64,000 nt of DNA from Canariomyces notabilis (Eukaryota; Ascomycota; Sordariomycetes; Sordariales; Chaetomiaceae): NCBI RefSeq assembly GCF_033297395.1, contig NW_027041826.1, positions 410,720-474,719 of the forward strand, in the 5' to 3' direction. Both the position numbers and the translations under genes were made by a program. The notes beneath the pieces were generated by a model. It made no database searches. It was given only the letters and a program-made list of their open reading frames with translations, and was not told where the DNA came from. Shown here piece by piece: positions 31,201-42,761 of this stretch. How positions within the stretch are numbered: the stretch's first letter is position 1; every line of letters begins with the position of its first letter.

Positions 31201-34109
31201 CCTACTTGTTCTCCTGCTCCCAAGTCGCTGCAGTCTGCACTCCCCCTAAACGGCTCCAGCAACTTGCAGCAAGCTTTCTCTGCATCTGGTCGCATGCCAA
31301 GCCCAACAACCTACAGTAGGAGGAGCCGAATCAACCCGGCGCAGACATGCGATTGACCACTAAGATGTCGACTCGTCGACTCGAGCTGTCGACCTGGCAC
31401 TCTCACACCCGTCAGCGGTGTGCTGAGGGCGGTAGGACAGACATACATATCTCGGATCCGTTTCCGCGTTTCAGCAGGGGAAAACGTTACTGTGCAGTAG
31501 TGTGGTCGCTGTGGTGTAAGGTGTTTGGTGTACTTCTACTAGTTTGGGCACATCGTTGTGAATATCCGATGCGGTCAAGGGCTCGATGGAGCGTATGGCA
31601 GGTAAGCTTACCCTACCTTGAGCCTCAATATAATTTTCTCCTCCCATTTTCGTGGCGACGGGTCAGAGTGCCCACTCCCCCTCGATTAGGGTCTCTCTCT
31701 TCGTGTGTAAGCTAACGCCTGGTTTCCCGACGCTCGGGATTGGTAATGCAGCCTCATACGTAGCCCGCCATTAGCAGCCGCCATGCCGGACGACCACAGG
31801 CCGCCGGTTTCACGGCAGATTTGTTAAACGTAGGCTTCACAAAGTGCGAGCCCACGCCCTCCATCCCGAACTTTCTCGATTCCATGGCTTCGAGTGGGGG
31901 TACGGTTGAACAGAGGGGCAAGCCAGCGTGGCCGGCTTTGTCCTCACCGGGTTGTCTTCTGTCCATCGTGTGTCCAAAAGGAGATGTTGGCAGCCATCCC
32001 ACAAAAAAGAGGCCGAGATTTGTTGAGATCGCGGTGAGGCTTGATGTGCTGAAACAATGTCTCGCTAAAATTCGAACCCGAGATCCCTTGTTCCCCCCAA
32101 GATCCCTTCCACCGTTCCACGGGGGATCCCACCCACACGTGGTCGAGATACTCGCTGAAAGTGAAAGTCGACGGGAAGAATTCCCGTCTCTGCGTTACAC
32201 AACCTGCACCAACAGCCGGACACGTACATGTGTACAAGGTTCGTACAGGGCCTAGCGAGAAACATCGCCTTATATATCGAGCCCAGAGGCGACTGTGGCA
32301 TCCTTGGCGGCTCCTCCGCGGGAAACAGATTCGACATCCGGTCTCCGTGGAGCGTCCGGGATCCTAGTGTACATACAATACGTGCCGTGTGGTTCGTTTT
32401 TGGTGTTGTTCCCGTACGGATACTCCATACTCAAAAGTCAAAAGTTTTTTGCATGGTCCTTCAACCACACTAAACAACATAAGCTTTTGCCAAGCCCGTG
32501 GCGTTGGAAAGACAGACGGGCTCTCACTTCCGTCTCAACTCGGAGCGTCGTGGCCGGCTTTCGGTAAATTCCCGTCCTTGCTTTCTTCAACTTTCCTTGC
32601 GGCTCATACTCTCCCCACGCAAGAATGCTTGGCCGCACGGGATGTTTGGCCGGTATGGCATGTGATGGAGGACATACCTCGAGATGGTGATGATGAGCTG
32701 TGTTATACAAGTAGTAGTAGTAGCCGAGGGGGCAGTACCGTGTACGGGTGAGACTTTGTATCTGAAAGCGTCCCACATCTGCCAAACTTGAAGCAGGAAG
32801 CTGCAACTTCTGATCTTCAGGCTGAAAATGTACCCGTAGTGTAACTTCAACGGGGGCAAGTACAAGTAGAACGGAGTGCAGTGGAAGGAGTGATAAAGGC
32901 GACCAATTGAAGTGGAAAGCGCTCGCTGCTATCCGTAGGTGCCAAAACGCTATTACAGCAAGTGACGTCAGTAATGTCGATGCTGCAATTTCACGCTTTC
33001 TGTTTACTTTATCGTTGTTTTGGTTTGTCGTCTGTAAGGACGTCGATTTCGCCCAGTCGACAAAAGCGACCGGTCTTTGCCCGAAGTGCTAGCCAGGACC
33101 TGGAACATGCGAAGAATCGGTGACCCGTCCGACGACCAAAGCGACACTGTCCAAGAGGAATTCGCGCTAACAAGTATCATGGCAAGGTGTGCTGCATCTC
33201 GAGCAAAGGATGTTTTTTGCTTAGTTGAAGTCGCGGCCGGTGATATTCGTGAAGAGCATGGGCATTGTGATCTGAAATTTCCATAGGGAGGGGCGGGGTT
33301 TATACTGGCGCGAAGCAGTAAGGCCGGGCTGGACTTTCCTCCATTTGTGGACATTGAGGATGGATAACAGCAAGAGCCAGACGCTAGCCACCATCTCGGC
33401 ACCTATGCTACAGTAGCATAGACAAATGAGCTCTTGACGTGGTCGGTGATGACCGAGTCATCTGGTATGGCTCGCCCTGAATATGGATGTCTGACCACTC
33501 GAGGTCATGCCTCCCCGAAAAGAAAGGGGAAAGAGGCCAAAATAGGACACAAATATACCGTAGAATACCAGATTGAAAGGCAAGAGCAAGCAAGCACACA
33601 ATCAAGCAATCGGGCAGTCGGTGCCCAACTCGTCCTAGTCGTGTAACGACGAGAGGGGGATTGTGGCAGTGCAAAGCGCTAGGCGCTGCTTCACAACTCA
33701 TAAGACGGGGCGTAAAGTCATTCTGGGCCACGGTAAGCATATCCACCTTCTCTCACCTTCCTTACCATGTAGGATTTCTCTGAATATCCTCCATTCACTT
33801 TCTTTCCCATTCTCACTATTCACGTCCCGAAGAGTGAATGGTTAAATCACCGTTAACCGGCTAGTATATCGCTACCTCCACCACCATGGTGGTCCTCCAA
33901 GCCAATGGATTGCTTCAACTGAGGGTTTGGCCTGCAACCCCCTTCCTCCGTCCATCGTCACCATCTCCTTTAGAGCCAACCCATTTACCTCCCCAGCAAC
34001 CAGCAATAAACGCATGATCAGGATTGTGTGCCCAGGGTCCGCCTGTCCCACCCTCGCCCGAATAAAAACCGCCCTCGAAGCATACCACAAGAGCACAAAC
34101 CGCTCGACC
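28202..34109. other. 5.9 kb gene-free region between two kinase genes
   Basis: This is the largest stretch with no gene I can support. It lies 5' of the Sat4-like kinase and 3' of the CaMKK-like kinase. It holds a 16-T run at 28482-28497, four TACAGTAC/GTACTGTA motifs (29108, 29789, 29802, 30473), two TACGGAGTA motifs (30197, 30491), and a CRE palindrome TGACGTCA at 32963-32970. Open frames are many but short, uncorrelated with codon bias, and unlike known proteins. A long 5' leader of sat4, a noncoding RNA or a decayed gene or transposon are all possible. Confidence 0.45.
28482..28497. repeat. Poly-T tract
   Basis: Sixteen consecutive T on the plus strand, about 280 bp upstream of the Sat4-like kinase start. 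On the kinase's own strand it is a poly-A tract, which may act as a nucleosome-excluding promoter element. Confidence 0.8.
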
Positions 34110-36685
34110 TCAACCCTGAGCCTGCCTATCCTCTCCCTTGGCCTTTTTGGCTTCTAACATGGCCTGAGCCGCCACGTCCGCAAACATAGACTTTTCAGGC
34201 CTCTTCATCTCCCTAAAAGCGTCGAACAAGCTCCTAGGCATCCTCCTTTCTCCCTTCGTTTCCGCTTTCTCCTCCTTCTCCCCGTTGTCAGGTTCAGTCA
34301 CCACCCCTTCCCCATCCCCAACTTTATAGTGTTCCACCGCCCTCCCACTGCCCTCACCGCTACCACCACCAGCAGCAGAAGAGGAGGCAGGATCATTCAA
34401 CCGAGTCCTATAAATGCGGCCCACTTGCCCGGCAGAAGCAGCAGCAGCAGCAGCCCTACCTCTCCTCCCGCCGGTGACAGAAGCCGATCTCTTGATCCTC
34501 TCTACCTCGGCTTCATACGCCCGGTCATAGATGTTGAAGTCCACCGCGGTCGGAGAGTCAGAGACGACGTCGGCAACGGGCAGATCAGCTTCGCTGCCGA
34601 AGCTGTCGATGCCGCCTGTGCCAATGCCCAGCAGGCGGGGTGGTTCGAGCGGAAGAGCCGTCGGGTCTGTGGACGGGTGGGACGGTGATGATGGTAATGG
34701 CCGTAACCTGTCAAGGCCTGTTTTACCGACGGTGGCAAGGAACTGCTCACGCTCGCGAAGCAGGTGGGCTGCGTATTCGGCCGTCGATTTCTTTTCGGGC
34801 TTGGGAGGGTGATTTGAATCTGGGGGTTGTGTGCTAGACAAGGACGATGGGTTGGACGCAGTGGCGTTGGCATCGGCTGAGGCGCTGAGGCGGGCACCGC
34901 TGGAGGTGTTTTTTGACGCCAAAAGGCTTTTGAACTTGTTTATTGCTTTCATCTGGCAGTGCCTCAGTCAGCAAACGGCGCTGAAAAGGGGCTGGGCCAA
35001 GGCAGAGCTTACGACATAGATTAGGTGGGTGATCCGTCTGGTGAAGGCGTGGTTCAGCTCTAAAGGGTTGGGCGGATCGACGGTGTCGGCACAGTTCTCT
35101 TCAGCACTGAGTAAAGGGTCCTCCCCCCTTTTCGTAACCCAAGGGTGTTCCTACGAGGCGGTCAGTGTATCTCCTGTATCCTACCATCTGATGATGAAAC
35201 TTACCCTAAGCTCGGGCATCGTTATCCTTTTCTCCGGGTCCTTTTCCATCAGCCTTCCCATCAAGTCGACGAAATCTGGGTTCTCGTCCTGCGGAAACCT
35301 GGGCGTTTCGGTCCGGATCGCTTGGTACATGTTCAGGATCCCCTCGCGCTCAAAGGGGATTCTCCCGTAACGAAGACAGTACAGGGAAACCCCCATGGAC
35401 CAGATATCCGCTGCTCTACCCGAGACGTCACCATGTTTTGGGACACAAAGTTCGGGGGGCAGGAAAGCTGGTGACCCGGCCGGCTTTGACGTCCTCATTT
35501 CCTTCGTCTTCTCAAACATCTCGGACACACCAAAATCAACAATTTTGAGCACGTCGTCTTCAGTGAGCAGGAGGTTCTCCGGTTTGATGTCACGGTGTAC
35601 GACCCCCTGAGAATGCACTACGGTCCAAGAAGTGAGTACAAGGTTGCTTAACAAGGTGAGCTAACTCACAGTACTCGATGCCGAGAATCAGGTCTCGGAA
35701 CCAATGACGGCATGTCTCCTCCGGGTAGGGGGTTGCGGTTTCGCCGAGCCCAACCTTCATGACGACACCCTTTTTGCACATCTCCAGAACCATGTACATG
35801 GTGTCCTCTTCAGGGTCGTCCAGAACCTCAATCAGTTGCACAAGATTGGGGTGGTCTAGCTTTTTCATTATGGCAACCTCCTCGCGGATGAAAAAGAGAG
35901 CGTCCTTGGCTTCCTTTGCTCGGTAGTCGGAGAAGCCATCATTAGCCGCATCCGGGGCGCCAAAGCCTGCGCGAGGCGGGAAGCGGCCAAACTGCCTCGG
36001 GCCATTACGTAGAACATTTGATTGGGCGCGCTTTCTAAGCCGCGTCTTGGAGAAGGCTTTGACGGCCTACCTAAGGGGTCAGTCACTGGCTGGTTCAATA
36101 TGGGGTATATAGTAAGAGATGTTACACACAAATTCGTGTCCGTACTGGTCGGTTGCCAGGTGCACGGAGCCGTACGAACCACGGCCTATCTCGTCCTTGA
36201 TGACGTACTGGTTGATGCGGTAGTGTGTACGGCCCTCCGGGTCATCGTTTGTGTACTCTGACCGCGCATCGAGCGTTTCCTAAACAACATGTCAACGCGC
36301 ACCGGATCAGTTGAGAGCAGAGCTTCAGCCCACCTTGATCTCTCGATGAACTGACGGCGTCCTTTGGTGGTGTCTCATGGGGCTCTGAAAGCGCTGCATA
36401 TCGGGAGGCGCCGAGCTAGGGTAAGGCCCGCCTTAGTACACGTTCAAGGCACAAGAGACGCAAACTTACTTACCGAGGGTGTATCAATGCAGGCCTCTGT
36501 TCGGGTTCGCCGTGGAACTCGACGGATATGCCCGGTGACACCAAGCCGGGGGGCACCGGGGTGACGGCCGGAGGGGTCATTGTCTCGTTGTCGCTAACAC
36601 CGGGGCGCAAGGGCAAGGCGTGTGCAGTTGGAAGGGATTGCAAATGGTACTGATCCTGTTTTTGTTGATAAACCATTTCTTTCAT
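34110..36685 (-). CDS. CaMKK/Ssp1-like protein kinase
   Basis: Seven exons (36474-36685, 36334-36415, 36130-36279, 35670-36066, 35205-35617, 35013-35150, 34110-34952) give 744 residues; all introns are 52-63 nt. The kinase domain starts near residue 124 (INQYVIKDEIGRGSYGSVHLA). The ATP lysine is K151, HRD is H288-D290, DFG is D308-G310, and the activation segment ends in SKPAGSPAFLPPE. Directly after the lysine strand is an Arg/Pro/Gly-rich insert (RNGPRQFGRFPPRAGFG) that corresponds to the RP insert specific to Ca2+/calmodulin-dependent kinase kinases. Fungal members (fission yeast Ssp1, budding yeast Sak1/Tos3/Elm1) activate AMPK/Snf1-type kinases in glucose and stress responses; this target is inferred. 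The C-terminal 280 residues are disordered with an Ala run and end in an AAQAMLEAKKAKGE helix. Divergent from bet5. Confidence 0.93.
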
Positions 36686-38004
36686 TGTCCAGCAGCCCGT
36701 TCCTCATTTAAGATGGAAAAAAAGCCGTAGGATTTCTATGCGTGCTATTGCAGGGGGGCAGCGCCAAGCAGGGTATCGGCCAGCCGAGACCCGACTTTGC
36801 GCTTTTGCAGACCTGCGGGGTGCGCGTGGGATGCTCTTAAAGTAGGTAACTTGGGGTAGGTAGGCTCTGTAGGGTGGTGAAGCCGTGAGGTGTGGCGTGT
36901 GTCACAACCTTGCGGTCATGCCCGCAGGTGGACAACCAACAAGTCGGCGCAACTCAGGAATTATGTCTCTGAGCGAGCTGTGAGAAGGTTGCTGGGGGTA
37001 ACTCGCAAACCGCTGAGCCGTCTGATATACGGCAGACACTTAAACAATCGTATCACCAACTAGAACAACGGGAGGTCAAGCAACGGTCTCCGGATAGGCA
37101 GGCGATTCGCCGATGGTAGGTTGCAGATGAAGAGGTAGTTGGAGACCCAGCGGAAGAGGGAGGGGACCAGTGGCATCAGAAATGGAGATGCCAACCAGCT
37201 TGTGATTCTTCTGTAGCTCAAATCTCATTCAAAGTGAAGTGCTCTACTGGGTATCTTGCAAGACATGGAAGTTCGTATTCAGGAGTCGCTGGGGAGTCGC
37301 TGGGACAAAACGAATCGAAGTGACACAATGGAAGACAAAATTCTAGGCCTGGATCTTTGCATTGTCATCTGGTCAGAGGCTCACAGAACAAGGACCGGGC
37401 CCTACAGGGCAGTTACCCAGTAGGGCAGTCGTCACCCAATCTCAACCCGGTCCTCTACACTAAACCCCACTGATACCCCGCACCCCTGCAACCTGTCTGA
37501 GAGCCTCAACAAGGGAACTTGCAGGGGAGGTGATGAACGGGTGTGTTTTCTTGCTAATTTATAGCTGCGATCTCATGCGAGTTAGATGAAAATCGGTCCA
37601 AGTGCGACTGCTGAGGTATCTGCATCGCAACACTCATCGTACATACTTTAAGAACGCGATGCATATCAGCAAGACTGGCACTTCCTTGGCCATTTTACGA
37701 AGTATCACACAGTACCGGCGCCAAGACATGCATCGGGAAGCCAGCATGTTACCAAATCGGGTATGAGGACGAGCGACCTCGCACAACCGATCAATCGATC
37801 ACCCAAATTGTGTCCTGACATCCATCTCATTGGAAGAAACCCGACAACCGTGTGAACACACCAACCGAACCTTACGCCAACCTGTCGACGTCGTAATTAC
37901 TAACCCTAGCATCAGCATCCCGTCCGTTTCGGCATCGCGCCCTCCGGCCCGAACTTCGTTTCCGCTCAGGGGACCTCAACCCCCTTTACGCCAATTAGCA
38001 CACG
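36686..38004. other. 1.3 kb intergenic region, divergent promoters
   Basis: It separates the starts of the CaMKK-like kinase and bet5. No coding frame or RNA gene is recognisable. A GGGGAGTCGCTG doublet lies near 37285-37305. Promoter content is inferred from the layout. Confidence 0.45.
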
Positions 38005-38623
38005 ATGGTCGTCTACTCATTCTACATCTTTGACCGGCACAGTATGTTCATCACTGATCCAAATCAGGACACGTCACAGATATATTGACTCGAACTTTCG
38101 CACACACCCGATAGCGGAATGCATCTATTACAAGTCGTGGGTTCCCCCAGCCCAGTTCCATGAGGACTCGACGGCGGCCAACGCGTCCCGGTCGGCCAAC
38201 GCCGCCGCCAACGACGCCAAGCTCATCTTCGGCACCGTCTTTTCACTCCGCAACATGGTGCGGAAGCTGGGCGGCGACGACGACGCCTTTGTCAGCTACC
38301 GCACCGCCCACTACAAGCTGCACTACTACGAGACGGCGAGCAACCTGCGCCTGGTAATGCTGACCGACACGGCCACGCTGAGCATGCGCAACGTGCTGCA
38401 CCAGATCTACATCAATCTCTGGGTTGAGTATGGTATGCAACATAGGCCATCCAAACCAAACCAGGGCTGTAGTGCCATTTCCGCTAACGAAGCATGATTC
38501 TTGCCCTTGTGATATGTAGTCGTCAAGAACCCGCTTTCGCCTGTCGAGCACAAGGGTGGTCGGGGCGTAAGGAACGAGCTATTCGAGCTGGGCCTGGATC
38601 AGTTCATTAGGGGCCTGGCATGA
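38005..38623 (+). CDS. bet5: TRAPP complex subunit Bet5 (TRAPPC1)
   Basis: Three exons (38005-38041, 38115-38432, 38520-38623) give 152 residues. The start VVYSFYIFDRHTECIYYKSW and the longin-type core (FGTVFSLRNMVRKLG, then YRTAHYKLHYYETASNLRLVMLTD) are diagnostic of Bet5/TRAPPC1. The C-terminal helix is NELFELGLDQFIRGLA. The protein is a core small subunit of TRAPP, the exchange factor for Ypt1 in ER-to-Golgi traffic, at the Golgi surface. A short low-complexity Ala/Asn/Ser insert (about residues 28-41) replaces the usual short loop. The first exon has only 37 nt. Splice phases are 1 and 1. Confidence 0.96.
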
Positions 38624-39290
38624 GAGTCGGTATATCCGTACGCCGACGGACGGCACCCGGACCATCAGTCACTAGTGGAGAGAGAGCCCTGCTTTGTCCC
38701 TGTTGTAGCTCTGGCTACCTAGCGAGTGAGGGAAAGTCTCTCCTCACTGTTGTTATAGAGCAGACGGCGGTTCAGTATCACCACCACCGGGGTCATGGCT
38801 TAAAAGCGGCGCCTTTTCAAAGAGGACCGCAGAGCAGAAGTACAGCAACTCAGCCCACCACTGGGCTTTGGTCTGTTGGAATATTAGGGGATGGGAATCC
38901 TGCTATCAAGCAGGCGAGGCCGGGAAACTGAGATCTAATAACACATAGATACCCGAAATTGATACATGTGTCAGTTAGCTGAACCCGCAGAGGGCATTCC
39001 AACTCAAGTAATATCTATTGACTGTCCATGCACTGCCAACCCAGACCCGAATGCAATAATGAACGACAATAAGTTGTGAGCCAACCGCGAGTGTCTATTA
39101 TCCCAGCCCATCGTATTCTAATCATACCGTGTCCAGAAATAGGCACGCATTCTTCAAGATAGCTTACACGCACTGATGCCTTTCCATAAGCCCCCCTCTT
39201 GGTCACCCGTCCGACCCCCAAAGCTTTGCCAATAGATAATGATAGATAATACAACATCTATGCAAGAAGGTAAACTGAAAAGAAACAGAG
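38624..39290. other. Intergenic region between convergent genes
   Basis: The 667 bp between the stop codons of bet5 and pex3 shows no gene or repeat that I can support. Confidence 0.5.
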
Positions 39291-41202
39291 TCACTTCCCG
39301 CCGCTTGCCCTCTGCCACGCGCTATGGAAGCTCGCGTCGTCGGCGTCGCTCACCAAGACGACACTCCCACTTTCGCCGCCCAGCATGCTCTCCGCCATCA
39401 TCCTGCCACCACCGCCACCCTCCTTCTCCCTCCCCACCATTCCCCTCTCCTTGTCACCAGCACCCTCCACCCCTATATCCCCTTGCTCCCCGGCAGCAAT
39501 CTCGGCCTGCCAGTTGCTCGAGTACACCACCGCGGCAAACCCTTCCAGGTTGGCCACCGACTCCATGGCCTGGAGGTACTCGTTGGGCATGCCGTTGCCA
39601 ATGGCGTGGGCCTGGCGGGTGAGCACGCTCAGGATCTTGGGCAGCAGCACCGCGCGGCTGCTGCCCGCGCTCGCGCCGACATTGGTGGTGCTTTGGATAG
39701 TAGACCCTTGTTGTTGTTGTTGGGCTTGGGCGGGCGACAACAATGAACTACTACTATCAAACACGCCCGCGGTGAGCTTCTGCTCGAGCAGGACTGAGAA
39801 GCCGGCGTCTAGCAGCTGGGTGAGCACGAGCGAGAAGGCGGGCGATTCGATCAGGTCCGCCGTCTCGTCTAGCAGGCGGCGGAGTGACGCGGCGGTGGAG
39901 GGGGACGGTGGGGCGCTTGAGGAGGAGGGAGGGGTTGATGGAAGGGGCTGATTAGAGCGCGGGTCGAGGTGGGAGGTGGAGGAATTGTTGTTGTTGTTGT
40001 TGTCGTTGTTGGCATCGGCATCGAGGATGCCTGATTCCCGCAGCACAAACTCCTCCATGTTGGCTGGCGGCAGCAGGAAAGGCAGCCAGGCGGTGCCCAC
40101 CCCGCTCGCGGGCGCGCTGCCCTCCACCAGGCTGCGTACGTCGCGAGTGAGTCTGGAGAAGGTGTCGAGCGTCACCGTGTCCCGCGGGCTGAGGTGCCCA
40201 AAAACTTGGCGCACGGCGGCCTCGACCCGCTGCATCACGTCGATCCATCCGCGGTTGAGCAGCCACCAACTGAAGGTAAGGTACTTGCGGTTGACGTCGA
40301 AGTCGGTGCCGTAGGCTTGCTCCGGGCCATCGTCGTCGTTGTTTTCTAGGCTGATAGTCGCTTGAGCGCCACCTGTTGCGAGCGAGACGACGCTCGAGAG
40401 GTAGCTGCGGCGGCCCAGGAGGTTCAGTTGTATCCTTGTCAGCATTGTGAGGAGGCCGAGCGTGTACAGGAGAGTGTATGCTCTTGTGATTGCTGCTCGG
40501 AGCGAAAACCACGTCAGTGGGCGGAAAGAAAGGAGAGATTCAAGGGGGACGTACAGCTTATCGTCAGATCATCCCAGAGCTGTCTCTTGGTCTTGCGCGG
40601 CTTTTGTGGTGTCAAATGAGCCGCTGGCGGCGCCTCAACAGTCCCGCTGCTCTGTGATGTGCCGGGTAGTGGCGTTGGTACTGAGAGCTGGCTTGTATGT
40701 ATGCCAGCCTCGCTCTGCGCGCTCACAGTGACGATGCTGCGGCCGTCGTCGTCTGTCGCGTTTGTCTCGGACATGCTGGGTGGGCTAGTGGAGCCGATGC
40801 TCCGGGTCCTGGCAGTTGCTGACCCCTTCATCTGCTGGATCTCATATGTGATCTTCTCTGTGTTCATCGCCTCAAGGATGTTGGTCGTCGCGGTAGGGAG
40901 GAGGGCGAGGACTGTGAAGGTGCAGTCCTCCTGGTTCTGCTCGAAGCGCCGTCGCAAACTGATAGTGCTGTTGTTAGCCCCGGTCCCTCCTAAACCTGAT
41001 TTCGTCTGGTTGTGGTGGTAGGAGAGAGAGAAGAGACGACGCACTTCTCCTTTGCTATGCGATCGCTGCTCATGCGTTCACGCGCATCTCTGAGTTTGCC
41101 CAGGACATATGTGGTGACGACGTAGCCAGCACCGACGACGCCCAAGCCGATGGCAACGGGCGTGCGGTTGCGCTGGAACCATCTTCGCGTTGCTGCGAAC
41201 AT
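39291..41202 (-). CDS. pex3: Peroxisomal biogenesis factor Pex3
   Basis: Three exons (41045-41202, 40555-40958, 39291-40492) give 587 residues. The N-terminus has a basic segment (RRWFQRNRTP) and one membrane helix at about residues 16-35, the peroxisomal targeting anchor. A conserved LRRRFEQNQEDCTFTVLALLP block starts exon 2, and LWDDLTIS, AYTLLYTLGLLTMLTRIQLNLLGRRSYL and the WWLLNRGW motif follow, all Pex3 hallmarks. Pex3 is the membrane docking factor for Pex19 and cargo membrane proteins. It is longer than yeast Pex3 (441 residues) because of a Ser/Thr-rich insert around residues 95-160, an Asn run with a Pro/Ser-rich stretch in the middle, and Gln- and Gly-rich insertions near the C-terminus. 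Exon 3 has a tandem GAGCAG acceptor, both choices in frame. Confidence 0.95.
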
Positions 41203-41867
41203 GGTGTCTTTTGTCGATGCAAACCCTTCAAGTTGAGCATGTGTCTGTGAGATGTTGGTCTCCCAAGGCTGAACTGGTTGCGCGGCGGCCTTGGACTGCA
41301 ACTTCAAACGACCATGAGCTGCGCTGCTGCCCAGCTCTCCAATGACGGGGGTGCTGCAGCGGACCGCGCTGCAGGATACTTCGTACAGTAACCTCGGCTC
41401 GGCAGGCCCTGCTGATAGGGCTGATAGCGGACAGCGGTTGGGATCCAACCCTAACCCTTACCGTACAGTACCTATCAGATCCGGGACGGTGAGGTACTAC
41501 AGGTACCTAAGTCCGGTGAGGAACGGCGCAATGAGTGACGGGATTAGCATGAGGGTTGCGAGATCAGATTCTAGTCAAAAGCAATCTAACTTCATTTATG
41601 TACACACGACAGATCATTTGATCATCCGCTTCCACAAACTCTCCATCTTTACCTACAACCAACCCGACGGTGGGGCTTCACCGCTGAATCCGGGGTTCAA
41701 TGTCACACAAGCCCGGAACACACTCCACAAAGCCAACGTCACAGTGCTCATTTCGCTCCGCCATCCGAGTAATTAGCCCCTCAATCGCAATTGCCCCTCC
41801 GTCGCTTCGACCTGGAGTATCGACGGCCCTCACACTACACACAGCAGGAAAAGTCAATTCTGTTGCT
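41203..41867. promoter_or_regulatory. Shared pex3/atg101 promoter region with telobox-like repeat
   Basis: The 665 bp between the two divergent start codons carries an AACCCTAACCCTTA string at 41447-41460, which is two imperfect telomere-type repeats, followed directly by a TACAGTAC motif (41464-41471). Such teloboxes bind Tbf1/Rap1-type factors in other fungi; binding here is untested. Confidence 0.45.
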
Positions 41868-42761
41868 ATGGATCAACGCGGCGCACTCGAGTTTACGCTC
41901 GAGGCATTTGCAGACCCTAATTCGGTGCGCGATGTTGTTCGCGGTAAGTGTCTCATTGAACCGAGCGCAGCAAAGGGTGCTTCGTGGCCGTCTTGTGTCT
42001 GCCCCTCCTTACCAACCTTGCGATCCGTTCACTCAATCGCGCATGAAACCTGGGAAAACCAAAAACCCACTAACTAGAAGCCTTATCCAGGAATTCTGCA
42101 CACAATCTTCTTCCTCCGCTTCTTCCCATCGATCCTCCCGCAGACCCGCGACGTGTTGGGCCTCGAGCTGGCGTATGTGCCCGAGGCCGAGATCGAGACG
42201 CTCATCGACCAGCGCGTGGCCGCCCTGGTGCGGCATCTCGAGTCGGAGCGCCACCAGCCGCCGCAGGGTGTTGCTGGACACCACGGCGGCACGGGGCTAG
42301 GGATCACGCCGCCGAGCGCGACATCGTCGTCGGCCGGCTCCGGCTCCGGGCGCGGGCAGATCACGGTGCAGTTCTTTGAGAAGCGCCGGCGCAAGACGTG
42401 GTTGTACAACATGCGCGGCGACGACGAGGTGTGCTGGGAGAGCTGGACCGTCAAGGTCACGGTTGCCGAGCCGAGGACGGAAGGAGGTTCGTCGAATCTG
42501 TTTCTCTTTTCCCTCCCCTAGATATATCAGTGCCTGGCTTACCTCTCTCTGCTTGGCATAGAGCGTGCCAAGGTCCGCAAGGCCTCCGAAACGACTCTCC
42601 ATAACACCATCATGAAGGCCGTCACCCTGGCCAACGCCCACAAGGACCACATCCCGCCCATCACGACAACCGAGTCGAATCCGTTTCCCTACCAGATCAA
42701 CATTGGCAGCCATCACCAAAAGGAGGCCTCTGGCTGGGCCACGCGGATGGGCATTTACTAG
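41868..42761 (+). CDS. atg101: Autophagy-related protein 101 (HORMA domain)
   Basis: Three exons (41868-41943, 42091-42486, 42562-42761) give 223 residues, near the usual 218. The order matches Atg101: N-terminal strand ALEFTLEAFADPNSVRDVVRGILHTIFFLRFFPS, then the LGLELAYVPEAEIETLIDQRVAALV helix region, ITVQFFEKRRRKTWLYN, and ESWTVKVTV; the final exon holds a KASETTLHNTIMKAV helix. Atg101 pairs with Atg13 through its HORMA fold and stabilises the Atg1 kinase complex at autophagosome initiation; budding yeast uses Atg31/Atg29 instead. A Gly/Ser-rich insert sits at about residues 93-122. The second intron has an atypical GTTCGT donor; it is the only GT nearby that keeps the frame. Confidence 0.94.

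Noticed and set aside
324..42761. A possible autophagy gene cluster (Atg43-like and Atg101)
   Set aside because: The two genes lie 41 kb apart, with many unrelated housekeeping genes between them; chance is sufficient.
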